Shown: positions 1 to 8,300, counted from the stretch's first letter. The stretch: DNA of 41,827 nt from Gammaproteobacteria bacterium (GCA_020832005.1 JAFIFN010000017.1:1-41827); one strand, 5' to 3'. Numbers and translations: made by a program. The notes: generated by a model not told the origin, from the letters alone.

Positions 1-205
1 GAAGCAGGTTCTCCAGAAAACGACGCACCGTGCCCGTTGCGGCCGATTGTCCGAACATAAGAATATGCGGAGAGATCGAGTAACTCGTTTCCGCGGCTTC
101 CCAGCCGGGATCGTAAACAAACGAAAACCGCTCCTCGAGGGATTCGTACCGCAAGGTGCCGACGCGCCTTGGGCCGTCGAACACCTTGAGCGTGTGCAGG
201 CTCAT
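1..205 (-). CDS. hipA: HipA-family Ser/Thr kinase toxin, N-terminal part (cut by window edge)
   Basis: Reading leftward from an ATG at 205-203, the frame stays open to the window edge and starts MSLHTLKVFDGPRRVGTL. It continues with a segment rich in Tyr, Trp and Ser typical of the HipA N-subdomain 1 (the VGTL ... F.Y...W pattern). HipA kinases phosphorylate an essential target such as glutamyl-tRNA synthetase and cause dormancy; that is family knowledge. The ATG overlaps the hipB stop codon (ATGA, 205-202), so the two genes are translationally coupled in the usual hipB-hipA order. Only about 68 residues are visible, so the kinase catalytic residues cannot be checked. Confidence 0.75.
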   Translation of the reverse strand, partial: MSLHTLKVFDGPRRVGTLRYESLEERFSFVYDPGWEAAETSYSISPHILMFGQSAATGTVRRFLENLL

Positions 206-480
206 CGACGCGTCTGGTCAGCCGCGCGGGTGCCTGACAGAGCGGATTTATTCACAACCGATAACGCCAGACCCAGCCCATCCAGGACCTTGAGCAGATT
301 GGCGCTGCCGACACCGGAGTGACCGTTCTCGAGTCGCGAGAGCAGATCGACCGAGACCCCGCAGAGGGCGGCCGCATCGTCGATGCGCAAGCCACTGGCG
401 CGGCGCTGGGCACGCACGACGCGGCCGAGATCCGACAGGGAGTTGATCAGAGTTTCGGGATAACGGGAACTCTCTTCCAA
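202..480 (-). CDS. hipB: HipB-family XRE antitoxin / autorepressor
   Basis: A 92-residue protein with a single XRE helix-turn-helix at about residues 15-70 (LGRVVRAQRRASGLRIDDAA then a GVS..LLSRLENG recognition-helix region). This is the HipB layout: a small DNA-binding antitoxin that binds HipA and represses its own promoter. The start shown is a TTG at 480-478; no better ATG lies nearby, so the exact start is uncertain. It overlaps hipA by 4 bp. Upstream is a strong promoter bracketed by a perfect 14-bp inverted repeat (separate entry). Confidence 0.85.
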   Translation of the reverse strand: MEESSRYPETLINSLSDLGRVVRAQRRASGLRIDDAAALCGVSVDLLSRLENGHSGVGSANLLKVLDGLGLALSVVNKSALSGTRAADQTRR

Positions 481-497
481 TAGACCAATCTCAACAA

Positions 498-572
498 GAT
501 ATTTCGGAATATTGGAAATATTGGCTCAAGATGGGGGGAACTGTCAATTTATTCCTGGTATTCCGAAATATC
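498..572 (-). promoter_or_regulatory. hipBA promoter flanked by perfect inverted-repeat operators
   Basis: GATATTTCGGAATA at 498-511 is the exact reverse complement of TATTCCGAAATATC at 559-572. Each arm is itself an imperfect palindrome (TATT-N-CG-N-AATA). On the minus strand, TTGACA (complement of 542-547) and CAATAT (complement of 518-523) form a -35/-10 pair with an 18-bp spacer exactly between the arms. I infer that HipB dimers bind both arms and bridge the promoter. The arm centres are 61 bp apart, close to six helical turns. Confidence 0.7.
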
Positions 573-580
573 GTCGCGCC

Positions 581-1198
581 TCACCCCGTTGCGATCATCC
601 TGCGCAGCCGCCGAGTCGCGTTCGAGAACTTCACCGCGCCGGGATCGAAGGCCTCCGGATCGAAGCGCTTGCTGCCGGGGCGGGCGCCTCCCATCCAGTC
701 GACGAATTCCGCGTGCTCGGGATGCGCAGGGTCTGCCAGGGCATGCAGCAGATCGAGGTATCCGTGCGGACCACCGCAATCCTCGGGTGGGCACGCGCGT
801 TGCCCGGCGATGCAGCGCGGGTATCGGGTACCGGTGATCCGCGGGTCGATGGAAACGAGCTCGACGTCATGCTGCCAGTCGTCACCGAAGTCGTAGACAT
901 AGCGCGCGCGGCTGCCCGGTGCCAGAAAGTGCATTGCTACAGGCTCCTCCCAGCCGGGGAGCACATCTGCACCGAAATCATCATCGGGAATGCCGATCCT
1001 GAACGGGCGCGCCGTGGGCGACGGCGCAATGGTGAACTCGTGCAGGTGATAGTCCTGCCAGCCCATGGCGTCCTGGATGGCCACGTGCAGATCCCAGAAG
1101 CTGGCGCGCTCGGGGATCTCGATGCTCCGCCAGATCGGCGGCTCAATGTGGCACAGCCGGACGTCGAAGCGGAAGACGGAGGATTTCCTGGGGCTCAT
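581..1198 (-). CDS. plasmid pRiA4b ORF-3 family protein
   Basis: About 205 residues from the ATG at 1198 (MSPRKSSVF); a TTG at 1264 would add 22 residues but looks less likely. The family signatures are present: an N-terminal RFDVRLCHIEPPIWR strand, MGWQDYHLHEF, the central VYDFGDDWQHDVEL and the C-terminal CPPEDCGGPHGYLDLL. These define the pRiA4b ORF-3/IS1096 TnpR-like family (Pfam PF07929), found on plasmids and in accessory regions with no settled biochemical role. Its position between hipBA and higA fits a mobile-defence island. It shares strand with both but has large gaps, so it is probably its own unit. Confidence 0.85.
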   Translation of the reverse strand: MSPRKSSVFRFDVRLCHIEPPIWRSIEIPERASFWDLHVAIQDAMGWQDYHLHEFTIAPSPTARPFRIGIPDDDFGADVLPGWEEPVAMHFLAPGSRARYVYDFGDDWQHDVELVSIDPRITGTRYPRCIAGQRACPPEDCGGPHGYLDLLHALADPAHPEHAEFVDWMGGARPGSKRFDPEAFDPGAVKFSNATRRLRRMIATG

Positions 1199-1272
1199 GG
1201 TCCGTGTTTCTATCTCGGTGCGCGGCTCCATGGCAAGCCTCATAGGCACCAATGGAACCGGCAAAGATCGCC

Positions 1273-1596
1273 TTACCGCCGTCCGGCCTCGCGCCTCTCC
1301 GACAACGTGGCCGACCAGGGCCGAATACGCTTCAACACAGGTGCCAACGCACGAGCCGCACGCTCGGTGTCATAAGCAGCCTGCGCACGCAGCCAGTAAC
1401 CGTTGGACAGTCCAAAGAAGCGGCACAGGCGAAGGTCCGTATCCGCCGTCACGCTCCGCTTTCCGGCAATAATCTCGCTGATCCGCTGCGCCGGAACATC
1501 GATTTCCTTGGCAAGCCGATACTGGCTCAGCTCCATCGGCTGCAGAAATTCCTCGTGCAGCAGTTCACCGGGCGAAACGGGTTCAAGTTTGCTCAT
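1273..1596 (-). CDS. higA: HigA-family addiction-module antitoxin (orphan)
   Basis: 107 residues with the HigA/VapI signature: SPGELLHEEFLQPMELSQYRLA, then PAQRISEIIAGKRSVTADTDLRLCRFFGLS and the typical closing NGYWLRAQAAYD. This XRE-fold protein normally neutralises the HigB RNase and represses the higBA promoter. The ATG at 1596 has a good GGGAG ribosome site 7-8 nt upstream. HigB is normally encoded immediately upstream, but no RelE/HigB-like reading frame is visible there: the next gene on that side is the oppositely oriented vapB. It is therefore an orphan antitoxin or one that lost its toxin. The C-terminal 30 residues are Arg-rich and not typical. Confidence 0.85.
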   Translation of the reverse strand: MSKLEPVSPGELLHEEFLQPMELSQYRLAKEIDVPAQRISEIIAGKRSVTADTDLRLCRFFGLSNGYWLRAQAAYDTERAARALAPVLKRIRPWSATLSERREAGRR

Positions 1597-1774
1597 AAAT
1601 CTCCCGCCTAGGGGTGATAGATGATCATACCAGTAGTAACGCGACGCGTGATGGTTTCCTGAAGCAGGCGATGCTTATCCCGCAGTGCCTGAATGCCAAC
1701 CCATTGGAGCAATGAACCGTCGGGCCGAAAAACCGCGAAAGTAAGGAAAGCCGACAGAATGTCGTGCCTGGATA

Positions 1775-1806
1775 TTGAGATGGTAGAACTTTCTGATTAT
1801 TCTACC
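1775..1806 (+). promoter_or_regulatory. vapBC promoter with overlapping inverted-repeat operator
   Basis: TTGAGA (1775-1780), a 17-bp spacer and TATTCT (1798-1803) make a good sigma70 promoter. GGTAGAA (1782-1788) and TTCTACC (1800-1806) are perfect 7-bp inverted arms, the right one covering the -10. The predicted start of transcription falls at about 1810, the A of the vapB ATG, and there is no Shine-Dalgarno sequence, so the message is probably leaderless and repressed by VapB-VapC. Confidence 0.6.
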
Positions 1807-1809
1807 TTC

Positions 1810-2064
1810 ATGCACCTGAACATTAAGAATCCGGAAGCGCATCGGCTCGCCCAGGAACTGGCCAAGCTGACAGGCGAATCCATGACGGGCGCCGTGACGC
1901 GCGCGCTCGAGGAGCGATTGGCGCGCGAGCACCGACGCCGCGGCCGAGCCGGCTTAAGCGAGCAGCTGCTGGCGATCGGACGGCGTGCCGCCTCCCGCGG
2001 CATCCGCGACCCCCGCCCCGCAGACGCCATCCTTGGCTACGACGAGGCCGGCCTACCCCGCTGA
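1810..2064 (+). CDS. vapB: VapB-type antitoxin (PSK/Rv0623-like)
   Basis: 84 residues from the ATG at 1810 (MHLNIKNPEAHRLAQELAKL), which matches the normal start of the type II antitoxin family PF07704. An in-frame upstream extension to 1693 is possible but unlike the family. Residues 1-45 carry the ribbon-helix-helix-like DNA-binding segment (GESMTGAVTRALEERL). The Arg-rich middle and the C-terminal DPRPADAILGYDEAGLPR are the typical toxin-wrapping tail. The stop overlaps the next start by one base (TGATG), so translation is coupled to the toxin gene. Confidence 0.88.
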   Translation: MHLNIKNPEAHRLAQELAKLTGESMTGAVTRALEERLAREHRRRGRAGLSEQLLAIGRRAASRGIRDPRPADAILGYDEAGLPR

Positions 2065-2456
2065 TGGTCATCGACACCTCGGCACTGCTGTCGATCCTGC
2101 TCGATGAGCCGGATGCCGAGACGATGGCACAGGCGATTGAGGCAGCCGCCGCGCCGGTGATCTCCGCAGCCACCCTGGTCGAGCTCAGCGCGGTGATCAT
2201 TCACAAACTCGGTCCCGAAGCGCTTGAGGAGATCGATGCGTTGCTGGCCACGGCAGGTATCGAAGTGGAGCCCCTCACGGCCACCCAGGCGCGACTGGCG
2301 CGTGACGCCTACACCCGCTTTGGAAAGGGGCGGACGCATCCGGCGCAACTCAACCTCGGTGACTGCTTTTCGTACGCGCTGGCCGCGGATCTGAACCGTC
2401 CGCTGCTGTTCAAGGGCGAGGACTTCAAGACCACGGATATCGCGGCCGCCATCTAG
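2064..2456 (+). CDS. vapC: VapC-family PIN-domain ribonuclease toxin
   Basis: 130 residues, full length for VapC. The PIN acidic residues are visible: Asp4 in MVIDTSALLSIL, Glu in TLVELSAVI, and Asp in LNLGDCFSYALA, followed by the LLFKGEDFKTTDI C-terminal strand typical of the Rv0624-type toxins that pair with PF07704 antitoxins. It should be a Mg-dependent endoribonuclease that cuts tRNA or rRNA when VapB is lost. It directly follows and overlaps vapB. It looks intact. Confidence 0.9.
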   Translation: MVIDTSALLSILLDEPDAETMAQAIEAAAAPVISAATLVELSAVIIHKLGPEALEEIDALLATAGIEVEPLTATQARLARDAYTRFGKGRTHPAQLNLGDCFSYALAADLNRPLLFKGEDFKTTDIAAAI

Positions 2457-2575
2457 GCCGCCGATTCTCCAGCCACCTCCCACCCGGGGAACACCAGCAC
2501 CGCCGGGTGGCAGCGAAGCGCCCGGGCCAGCACCTTGGCGCGCTCCACACCAAGATTGATGCGGTTGCAAACGTG
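2453..2575 (-). pseudogene. remnant of an XRE-type antitoxin, C-terminal fragment
   Basis: On the minus strand, about 36 codons read RINLGVERAKVLARALRCHP then AVLVFPGWEVAGESAA and a stop at 2455-2453. This resembles the last third of an HTH antitoxin (the ..NLG..RAK.LA.AL..HPAVL.FPGWE pattern seen in some XRE antitoxins). A few codons upstream there is an in-frame TGA and no start, so only the tail remains. It sits tail to tail against vapC with its stop overlapping the vapC stop, and was probably cut off when the neighbouring vapBC cassettes arrived. Family assignment is by eye. Confidence 0.45.
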
Positions 2576-2581
2576 GACCGA

Positions 2582-3019
2582 TCAGCTGCGTAGCGGATCA
2601 ATCACCTGCAGAAAGCCGAAGCGGTGGAAATCCGCATCGCGGGTCACGATGCGACCAATACCATGCTCGCGCATCAGCACCGCCGTGTGCAGGTCATGGG
2701 CGAGATTGCCGCGCAGCTCGGGCATCTCCTCGATGCACTGCTGCAGCACGCCGGTGTGGCGCGGCGTGGGCGTCAGCAGGCTGGCACCGGGCGAATTCAG
2801 CAGCGTCGCAATGAACCGGTAGGCAGCCGGTGCGCTCCAGGGCGTGGCGTACACCCGCGGATGGGTGCTCACACGCAGGAACTCGTAACAGATACCCCAG
2901 GTGAGAAACCACGGCGAGGGCTGGCGGCGGGCGTGCTCCAGCAGCTGGCCGCACGGCGCATGAAACTCACTGCTGGTATCGGCGGCGTACAGCAACACGT
3001 TGGTGTCGACGACGAACAC
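2582..3019 (-). CDS. vapC: VapC-family PIN-domain ribonuclease toxin (second module)
   Basis: 145 residues starting at a GTG (3019) as (M)FVVDTNVLLYAAD, the canonical PIN N-terminus with Asp5. The other acidic positions are Glu in GICYEFLRVSTH, Asp in NLAHDLHTAVLMREHG and Asp in VTRDADFHRF. The TWGICYEFLRV...HPRV segment places it in the TA subgroup that pairs with CopG/VapB-like antitoxins. It begins 5 bp after its antitoxin stop codon, so the pair is an operon on the minus strand. It is unrelated in detail to the VapC at 2064. Confidence 0.88.
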   Translation of the reverse strand: MFVVDTNVLLYAADTSSEFHAPCGQLLEHARRQPSPWFLTWGICYEFLRVSTHPRVYATPWSAPAAYRFIATLLNSPGASLLTPTPRHTGVLQQCIEEMPELRGNLAHDLHTAVLMREHGIGRIVTRDADFHRFGFLQVIDPLRS

Positions 3020-3024
3020 CGCGG

Positions 3025-3258
3025 TCAGTCCTGATCGAGCAGATCGTGCAGCGCGTCGCGGTTCGCCACATCCACGCGGGCGCCCCCGCTGTGCCAGCTG
3101 GGCAGTTCCGGCAGCGGCTCCGCCGGCGAGGCTGCCGGCTCATCGAGCACCCGGCGCAGACCCGCCTCGACCAGCTCGGACATCGTCCGGCCCTGGCGGG
3201 CCGCCTCCTCGCGCAGCCGCTGCATGACGGAGTCGTCGATATTCAGGGTGGTCTTCAT
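3025..3258 (-). CDS. VapB-like ribbon-helix-helix antitoxin (second module)
   Basis: 77 residues from the ATG at 3258 (MKTTLNIDDSVMQRLREEAA), the classic start of a CopG/Arc/VapB ribbon-helix-helix protein. The RQGRTMSELVEAGLRRVL helix pair follows, then a Pro-rich linker and a toxin-binding tail ending LHDLLDQD. A longer frame to 3294 adds 12 residues not expected for the family. It lies directly before the PIN toxin and has a palindromic operator about 10 bp upstream. Confidence 0.85.
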   Translation of the reverse strand: MKTTLNIDDSVMQRLREEAARQGRTMSELVEAGLRRVLDEPAASPAEPLPELPSWHSGGARVDVANRDALHDLLDQD

Positions 3259-3266
3259 ATGGAAAA

Positions 3267-3283
3267 CCATATCGATGATATGG
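3267..3283 (-). promoter_or_regulatory. antitoxin operator palindrome
   Basis: CCATATC-GAT-GATATGG is a perfect 7-bp inverted repeat with a 3-nt centre, 9-25 bp upstream of the antitoxin ATG. A further half-site (CATATGG) overlaps the start region at 3256-3262. This fits a ribbon-helix-helix autorepressor site; which protein binds it is inference. Confidence 0.6.
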
Positions 3284-3348
3284 CGAGGTGTCAAACCCTC
3301 AATACGCTGCTTTTCTATCGAAAAGCTCTCGGGTCGTCATTGGTGGAT

Positions 3349-3371
3349 GCAATGTAATACTATTACGTTTC
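3349..3371 (+). promoter_or_regulatory. candidate Zur box upstream of the TonB receptor operon
   Basis: A 23-bp site centred on C3360. Its core GTAATA-C-TATTAC (3354-3366) is a perfect inverted repeat, and 8 of 9 pairs match in the 19-bp version (3351-3369). Compared with the enterobacterial/pseudomonad Zur consensus as I recall it (core GTTATA-N-TATAAC flanked by GAAAT and ATTTC), it agrees at 18 of 22 non-central positions. It lies 22 bp before the receptor ATG, where bound repressor would block transcription or initiation. Zur would repress when zinc is plentiful. Assignment is by motif only. Confidence 0.6.
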
Positions 3372-3392
3372 TTTCCACCCGGAGACCTCCCC

Positions 3393-5345
3393 ATGCCTGC
3401 CACCCGTCCCATGCCGCGCGCCACCCTGGCCGGGCTCGCCGTCGCCATCACCCTGTCCCCTGCCCTTGCCGCCGAGACCCGCGCGATCGAGGAGATCGTC
3501 GTCACGGCCACCGCCAGCGAGCAGCGTCTGCGCGATGCGCCGGCGACGATGAGCGTGATCACCCGCGACCGGCTCGTCGAGCGGCCGGTGCGCGACGTGC
3601 TCGATGCCGTGCGCGAACTGCCCGGCATCACGCTGACAAGTGCTGCATTCACCCGCAAGCGCATCAACATCCGTGGCATGGACAATACCCACTCGCTGTT
3701 CCTGGTCGATGGTCGGCGCGTCAACGCCTCCGCCGACGTCATTGCACACTCCGACTTCGAGCTTGGCTGGATTCCCACCGAGGCGATCGAGCGCATCGAG
3801 GTGGTGCGCGGGCCGATGTCCTCGCTCTACGGCTCCGAGGCCCTGGGCGGGGTGATCAACGTCATCACCCGGCCGGTCACCGATCGCTGGACGAGTTCCG
3901 CCTCGGCCTCCTGGGGCGAGACGTCCGGACCGGGCGGTCGCGACACCCAGGTGGGCCTGTATGCCGCAGGCCCGGTGATGCCCGATGTGCTTGGACTGCG
4001 CGTGTTCGTCAATCGTGACGACCGCAAGGAAACCCCGGATCGCGCCGATCCGGCGATCTCGGCGATCGAAGGCCGTCGCGCCACCAGTGGCGGCGCCACG
4101 CTGAGCTGGACGCCCGCCGATCAGCACCGGTTCGATTTCTCACTGCAGCGCGCCGAGGACACCCGCGAGCGCAACACGCGCACGCCGGGGCCACCGCAAA
4201 GCGCCATGGAATACACGTTCAGCGACGACATCACGCGCCAGCAGCTCGACGTGCACTACCTGGGTGACTTCGAGCGCTTCGCGGTGGAGGCCGGTGCCTA
4301 TCGCTCGCGACTCGATCGCGAAAACCGTCGCAGCCAGGGCCAGATCCCGACACCGCCTACGCAGCTCACCGACGACATCGCCGAGACGCGCGTGCGCTTC
4401 GACCTCGGCCCGCGCCACTTCTTCACGCTCGGCGGTGAGTACCGGCGCGAGGAACTCGATGATGGCGGCTTCGTGCAGACCGGCACCGAACGCGTGGAGA
4501 CGCGCTCGCTATTCATCCAGGACATGATCGAGCTTGCGCCCGACCAGCTGTCGCTGACACTGGGCGCGCGCCTGGATGATCACCAGCGCTTCGGCAGCGA
4601 ACTCAGCCCACGCGCCTACCTCATCTGGCACGCCTCCGATGCCGTGACGCTGCGCGGCGGCTACGGCGAGGGCTTCAAGGCACCGACGCTGAAACAGCTC
4701 TCCACCCAGTTCTCGACCTTTGGCGGTGGCGGGCGTTTCGAGATCACCGGCAATCCCGACCTGCAGCCCGAGACCAGCCGCAGCCTGGAGATCGGCGCGC
4801 TGGGCAACCTCGGCGCCATGTCATTTGAAGCCACGGTATTCCAGAACACCCTGCGCGACCTGGTGCAGACCGCCTGCTTTGCCAACTGCGGCATCTTCCG
4901 CCAGGAGCGTCGCACCTACGTGAACGTGGCCGAGGCGCGCATCCGCGGTCTGGAGACCGGGGCGAGCGTGGCGCTGCCGTATGGCTTCGACGTGGGCGGC
5001 AACTACACCTACCTCGACGCCCGCGACCGCGAGCTCGACGCACGCCTGGCCGAGCGGCCGCGCCATACCGTGACGGCGCGTCTGGGCTGGCAGCGCGGCG
5101 CCTGGTCGGCGCACACCCGCGCACAGCGCATCGGCAGCCAGCTGCGTAACGTCCAGGGCCAGGCCTTGCAGAAACCGCACTACTCTCTGTGGCATGCAGG
5201 GGCGGCGTTCGCGTTGAACGAGCAGGTTACAATCCGCGCCGGTGTGGAGAACCTCTTCAACGAACGGCTGGCCGAGCGTTCCGAGCTGTTTGATTTCGAG
5301 GAGCGGGGACGCTTCGTGTACCTTGGCACCAACCTGAACTTCTGA
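3393..5345 (+). CDS. TonB-dependent outer-membrane receptor (BtuB/HmuR/CirA-like)
   Basis: 650 residues from the ATG at 3393, preceded by GGAG at about 3381; the frame opens earlier but the signal peptide starts here (MPATRPMPRATLAGL, cleavage near ALA-AET at 27). A TonB box IEEIVVTAT follows at about 32-40. The plug domain has NIRGMDNTHSLFLVDGRR and ERIEVVRGPMSSLYGSEALG, then a 22-strand-type barrel ending in Phe (YLGTNLNF). FKAP and NPDL motifs in the barrel resemble the FRAP/NPNL pair of haem receptors, but the intervening segment has no His. It is the first gene of a four-gene operon; 3 bp separate it from the CobN-like gene. The ligand could be haem, another tetrapyrrole, cobalamin or a zinc complex. 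Confidence 0.9.
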   Translation: MPATRPMPRATLAGLAVAITLSPALAAETRAIEEIVVTATASEQRLRDAPATMSVITRDRLVERPVRDVLDAVRELPGITLTSAAFTRKRINIRGMDNTHSLFLVDGRRVNASADVIAHSDFELGWIPTEAIERIEVVRGPMSSLYGSEALGGVINVITRPVTDRWTSSASASWGETSGPGGRDTQVGLYAAGPVMPDVLGLRVFVNRDDRKETPDRADPAISAIEGRRATSGGATLSWTPADQHRFDFSLQRAEDTRERNTRTPGPPQSAMEYTFSDDITRQQLDVHYLGDFERFAVEAGAYRSRLDRENRRSQGQIPTPPTQLTDDIAETRVRFDLGPRHFFTLGGEYRREELDDGGFVQTGTERVETRSLFIQDMIELAPDQLSLTLGARLDDHQRFGSELSPRAYLIWHASDAVTLRGGYGEGFKAPTLKQLSTQFSTFGGGGRFEITGNPDLQPETSRSLEIGALGNLGAMSFEATVFQNTLRDLVQTACFANCGIFRQERRTYVNVAEARIRGLETGASVALPYGFDVGGNYTYLDARDRELDARLAERPRHTVTARLGWQRGAWSAHTRAQRIGSQLRNVQGQALQKPHYSLWHAGAAFALNEQVTIRAGVENLFNERLAERSELFDFEERGRFVYLGTNLNF

Positions 5346-5348
5346 GCG

Positions 5349-8300
5349 ATGACGATGCCGCTTTCATCGATCCGGCGCCTGCTGGCCGCAGTCCTTGTGG
5401 CCGTGATGATTGTCCCGCAGGCGCTGGCGAGCGCCTCTGGCGAGGCTGTCGCCGCGACGGCATCGGCGCCTGCCGACGTGGTGGTCCTCACCACCGACTT
5501 CGTGCTCGACGGCAAGCTGCGGCTGGTGGCCGAGGCCGCTGCACGCGAGGGTCTTGCGCTGCGCTGGTATCGCGCGGGCCGCGACGACGAGGCAGACGTC
5601 GCGGCAGCGGTGGCGGACAGTTCGCTGGTGCTGCTGGACACCCCGCGTGGCAACGACCTGGGTGCTGTACGCCAGGCGTTTTCGGCGGCGCTGTCGGGCT
5701 GGCGAGGCCCCGAGCTGACGGTCATCGGTGGACAGGGCAGCGGCCGCGGGCTTGATCCGGCGCACGCCGCCCGTCTTGCCGAGTACTACAGCTTTGGCAC
5801 GCGCGCCAACTTCGAAGGCTTCTTCCGCTACTGGGCCGTGGAGGTCGCCGGCATCGCCGCGGGTTCCGTGCCTGCGCCGATACGCTTCCCCGACAGCGGC
5901 ATCTACCACCCGGACCTGCCCCGCCTGGTGGCCGACACGCCGGCCGACTATCTGGCATGGCTGGCCCCGCGCGAACAGTTGCGCGGCGTGGCGGGTGGAC
6001 GCATCGCGGTGCTGATGTCCCAGGGCCTGTTCAGTGCCGATCAGCTGGACCTGGTTGATGCGATGATCGCGCACATCGAGGCGCGCGGCGCCTCGCCCTG
6101 GGTGTTCTGGTTTGGCGCCGGCGAGCGCGAGGGCATGGACGCGCTGCTGACCGTGGACGGCCACAGCGCCGTGGATGCGGTGATCAACATGACGCACCTG
6201 CGCGGGCTCGAGGCACGTCCGCGCGAACTCGCCGCGCTGGACATCCCGCTGTTGCAGGCCTTCGTCTACCGTGACGGCGGCGTGGCTGACTGGCGCGCCG
6301 ACGATGGCGGCATTCCGATGCGTTCGGTGCCGGCATTCCTGGCCATCCCGGAGCAGATGGGCGCGTTCGACCCGGTGGTGGTCGCCGCGCAGGAGGACGG
6401 CGAGGTCGTGCCCATCGACGCGCAGATCGACCTGCTGGTGGGCCGTGCAGTCGGGCTTGCCCGCCTGCGCCACATCGCACCGGATCAGCGCCGGCTCGCG
6501 CTGATGTACTGGAGCTACCCGCCCGGCGAGCGCGGCGTGTCGGCCTCCAATCTGAACGTGCCCCGGTCGCTGGAAAACGTCACCGCAGCGCTCGCCGAGG
6601 CCGGTTACCGCGTGCCTGCGACCGACGCGCACACCTTCGAGCAGGTGCTGCCCACCCTGCTCGATCCCTGGCAGGGCCGTGCAACAGTGCAGCAGTGGGC
6701 CGGCGACACCGACACCTGGCAGCGCCTGCCGCTGACCGACTACCGCGCCTGGTACGACGTACTGCCCGAGGCCGTGCGCGCCCGCCTGGAATCGCGCTGG
6801 GGCCCACCCGAACAGGATCCGATGTTCATCGATGACGACGCCCCCGGGTTCCTGGTGCCGGCCTGGCAGCTCGGCGAGCTGCTGGTGCTGCCGCAGCCGG
6901 CGCGCAGTCCCGGCGATGGCAGCCTCGCCAGCTATCACGACGGCGCCCTGCCGCCCTCGCACGGCTACCTCGCCACCTACGTGCTGGTGCGCGAACACTT
7001 CGGCGCTGATGCGCTGGTGCATTTCGGCACCCACGGCAACCAGGAATTCCTGCCTGGCAAGGCGCGCGGCCTGTCGGTCGATGATGATGCGTGGCTGCCG
7101 CTGGGCGAGCTGCCGGTGATCTACCCGTACATCACCGACAACATCGGTGAGGCCCTGCAGGCGCGCCGCCGCGGCCGCGCTGTGACCATCAGCCACCAGA
7201 CACCACCGTTCGCACCGGCCGGTCTGCATGGCGAGCTGCTCGAGCTGCATGACCTGATCCACGAATGGGAAATGCTCGACGAAGGGCCGGTGCGCGCCAG
7301 CGCCGAGCGCAGCATCATCGAGCGCGTTGGCGAAGGCACGATCTACCGCGATCTCGGCTGGACGCCCGAGGCGATGGCCGCAGACTTCATCGCCTTCGAG
7401 CACGACCTGCACCTCTACCTGCATGAGCTGGCCAGCGATGCCCAGCCGCTGGGGCTGCACGTGTTCGGCAGCCACCCCACGCCCGAGCGCCGCGTGGCGA
7501 TGCTGATGCAGATGCTCGGCGAGCCGCTGATCGATGCGCTGGAAGTGGAGGAACCTGAAGAACTGTTCGTCGACGACTACCGCAAGGTGGCCAGCACGCC
7601 ACCCTGGCAGTTCGTCGCGCGTTTCGTGCTCGACGGTGAGGACCCGGCTGCATTGAACAACGAGACGCTGCGTGAACTTGCCCGCCAGGCGCTGGCCTGG
7701 GACCGCGCCATGACCGGCAACGACGAGATGGCTCATCTGCTCGCAGCACTCGAGGGCCGCTACATCCCGACCAGCTTCGGCGGTGACCCGATCCGCAACC
7801 CCGATATCCTGCCCACGGGTCGCAACCTCTATGGCTTCGACCCGGCGCGGCAGCCCCCTGCGCCCGCCGGGGCCGGCGCCCCCGCACACGCCGCGGCACT
7901 CAACCCCACCCACCCCCCGCGCCCCGGCGCCCGATCCCCACCCCCGATAGCCTCCCCAGGGGTCGCAACCTCTTGGGGTGCCCCCGGGCGCGACTGCCCA
8001 GGGCGCGGGCGTGGGCAGTCGGCCGCGAACTCGCCGAGGAACTCATCGCCAGCCACCGCGAGCGCCACGGCGACTGGCCCGCCAGCCTCGGCGTGTCGCT
8101 GTGGTCCTCCGAGGCGATGCGCCACCAGGGTGTTATGGAGGCGCAGGTGCTGCACCTGCTGGGGCTGGAACCGCGCTGGGACCAGGGCGGGCGACTCAAC
8201 CGGCTGGAGATCGTGCCCGCCGATGAACTCGGGCGACCGCGCGTGGACGTGGTCACCTCGATCACGGGCGTGTACCGCGACCAGTTCGCGCAGTTCATCG

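Noticed and set aside
1608-1795. A minus-strand frame upstream of higA ending TTGMIIYHP that might be a higB remnant.
   Set aside because: No start codon and no RelE/HigB motif; it overlaps the vapB promoter region.
3288-3392. A 35-codon N-terminal extension of the TonB receptor frame.
   Set aside because: It runs through the Zur-box-like site, and the ribosome site plus signal peptide fix the start at 3393.
3284-3392. Cobalamin riboswitch upstream of the receptor/CobN-like operon.
   Set aside because: Only about 110 bp are available and no B12-box-like sequence is seen; the palindromic protein site explains the region better.
5364-7913. An 849-codon open frame on the minus strand opposite the CobN-like gene; similar long antisense frames at 12380-14083 and 18372-21032.
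   Set aside because: They mirror well-recognised genes in high-GC DNA, have low-complexity His/Arg/Gln composition and no family features.
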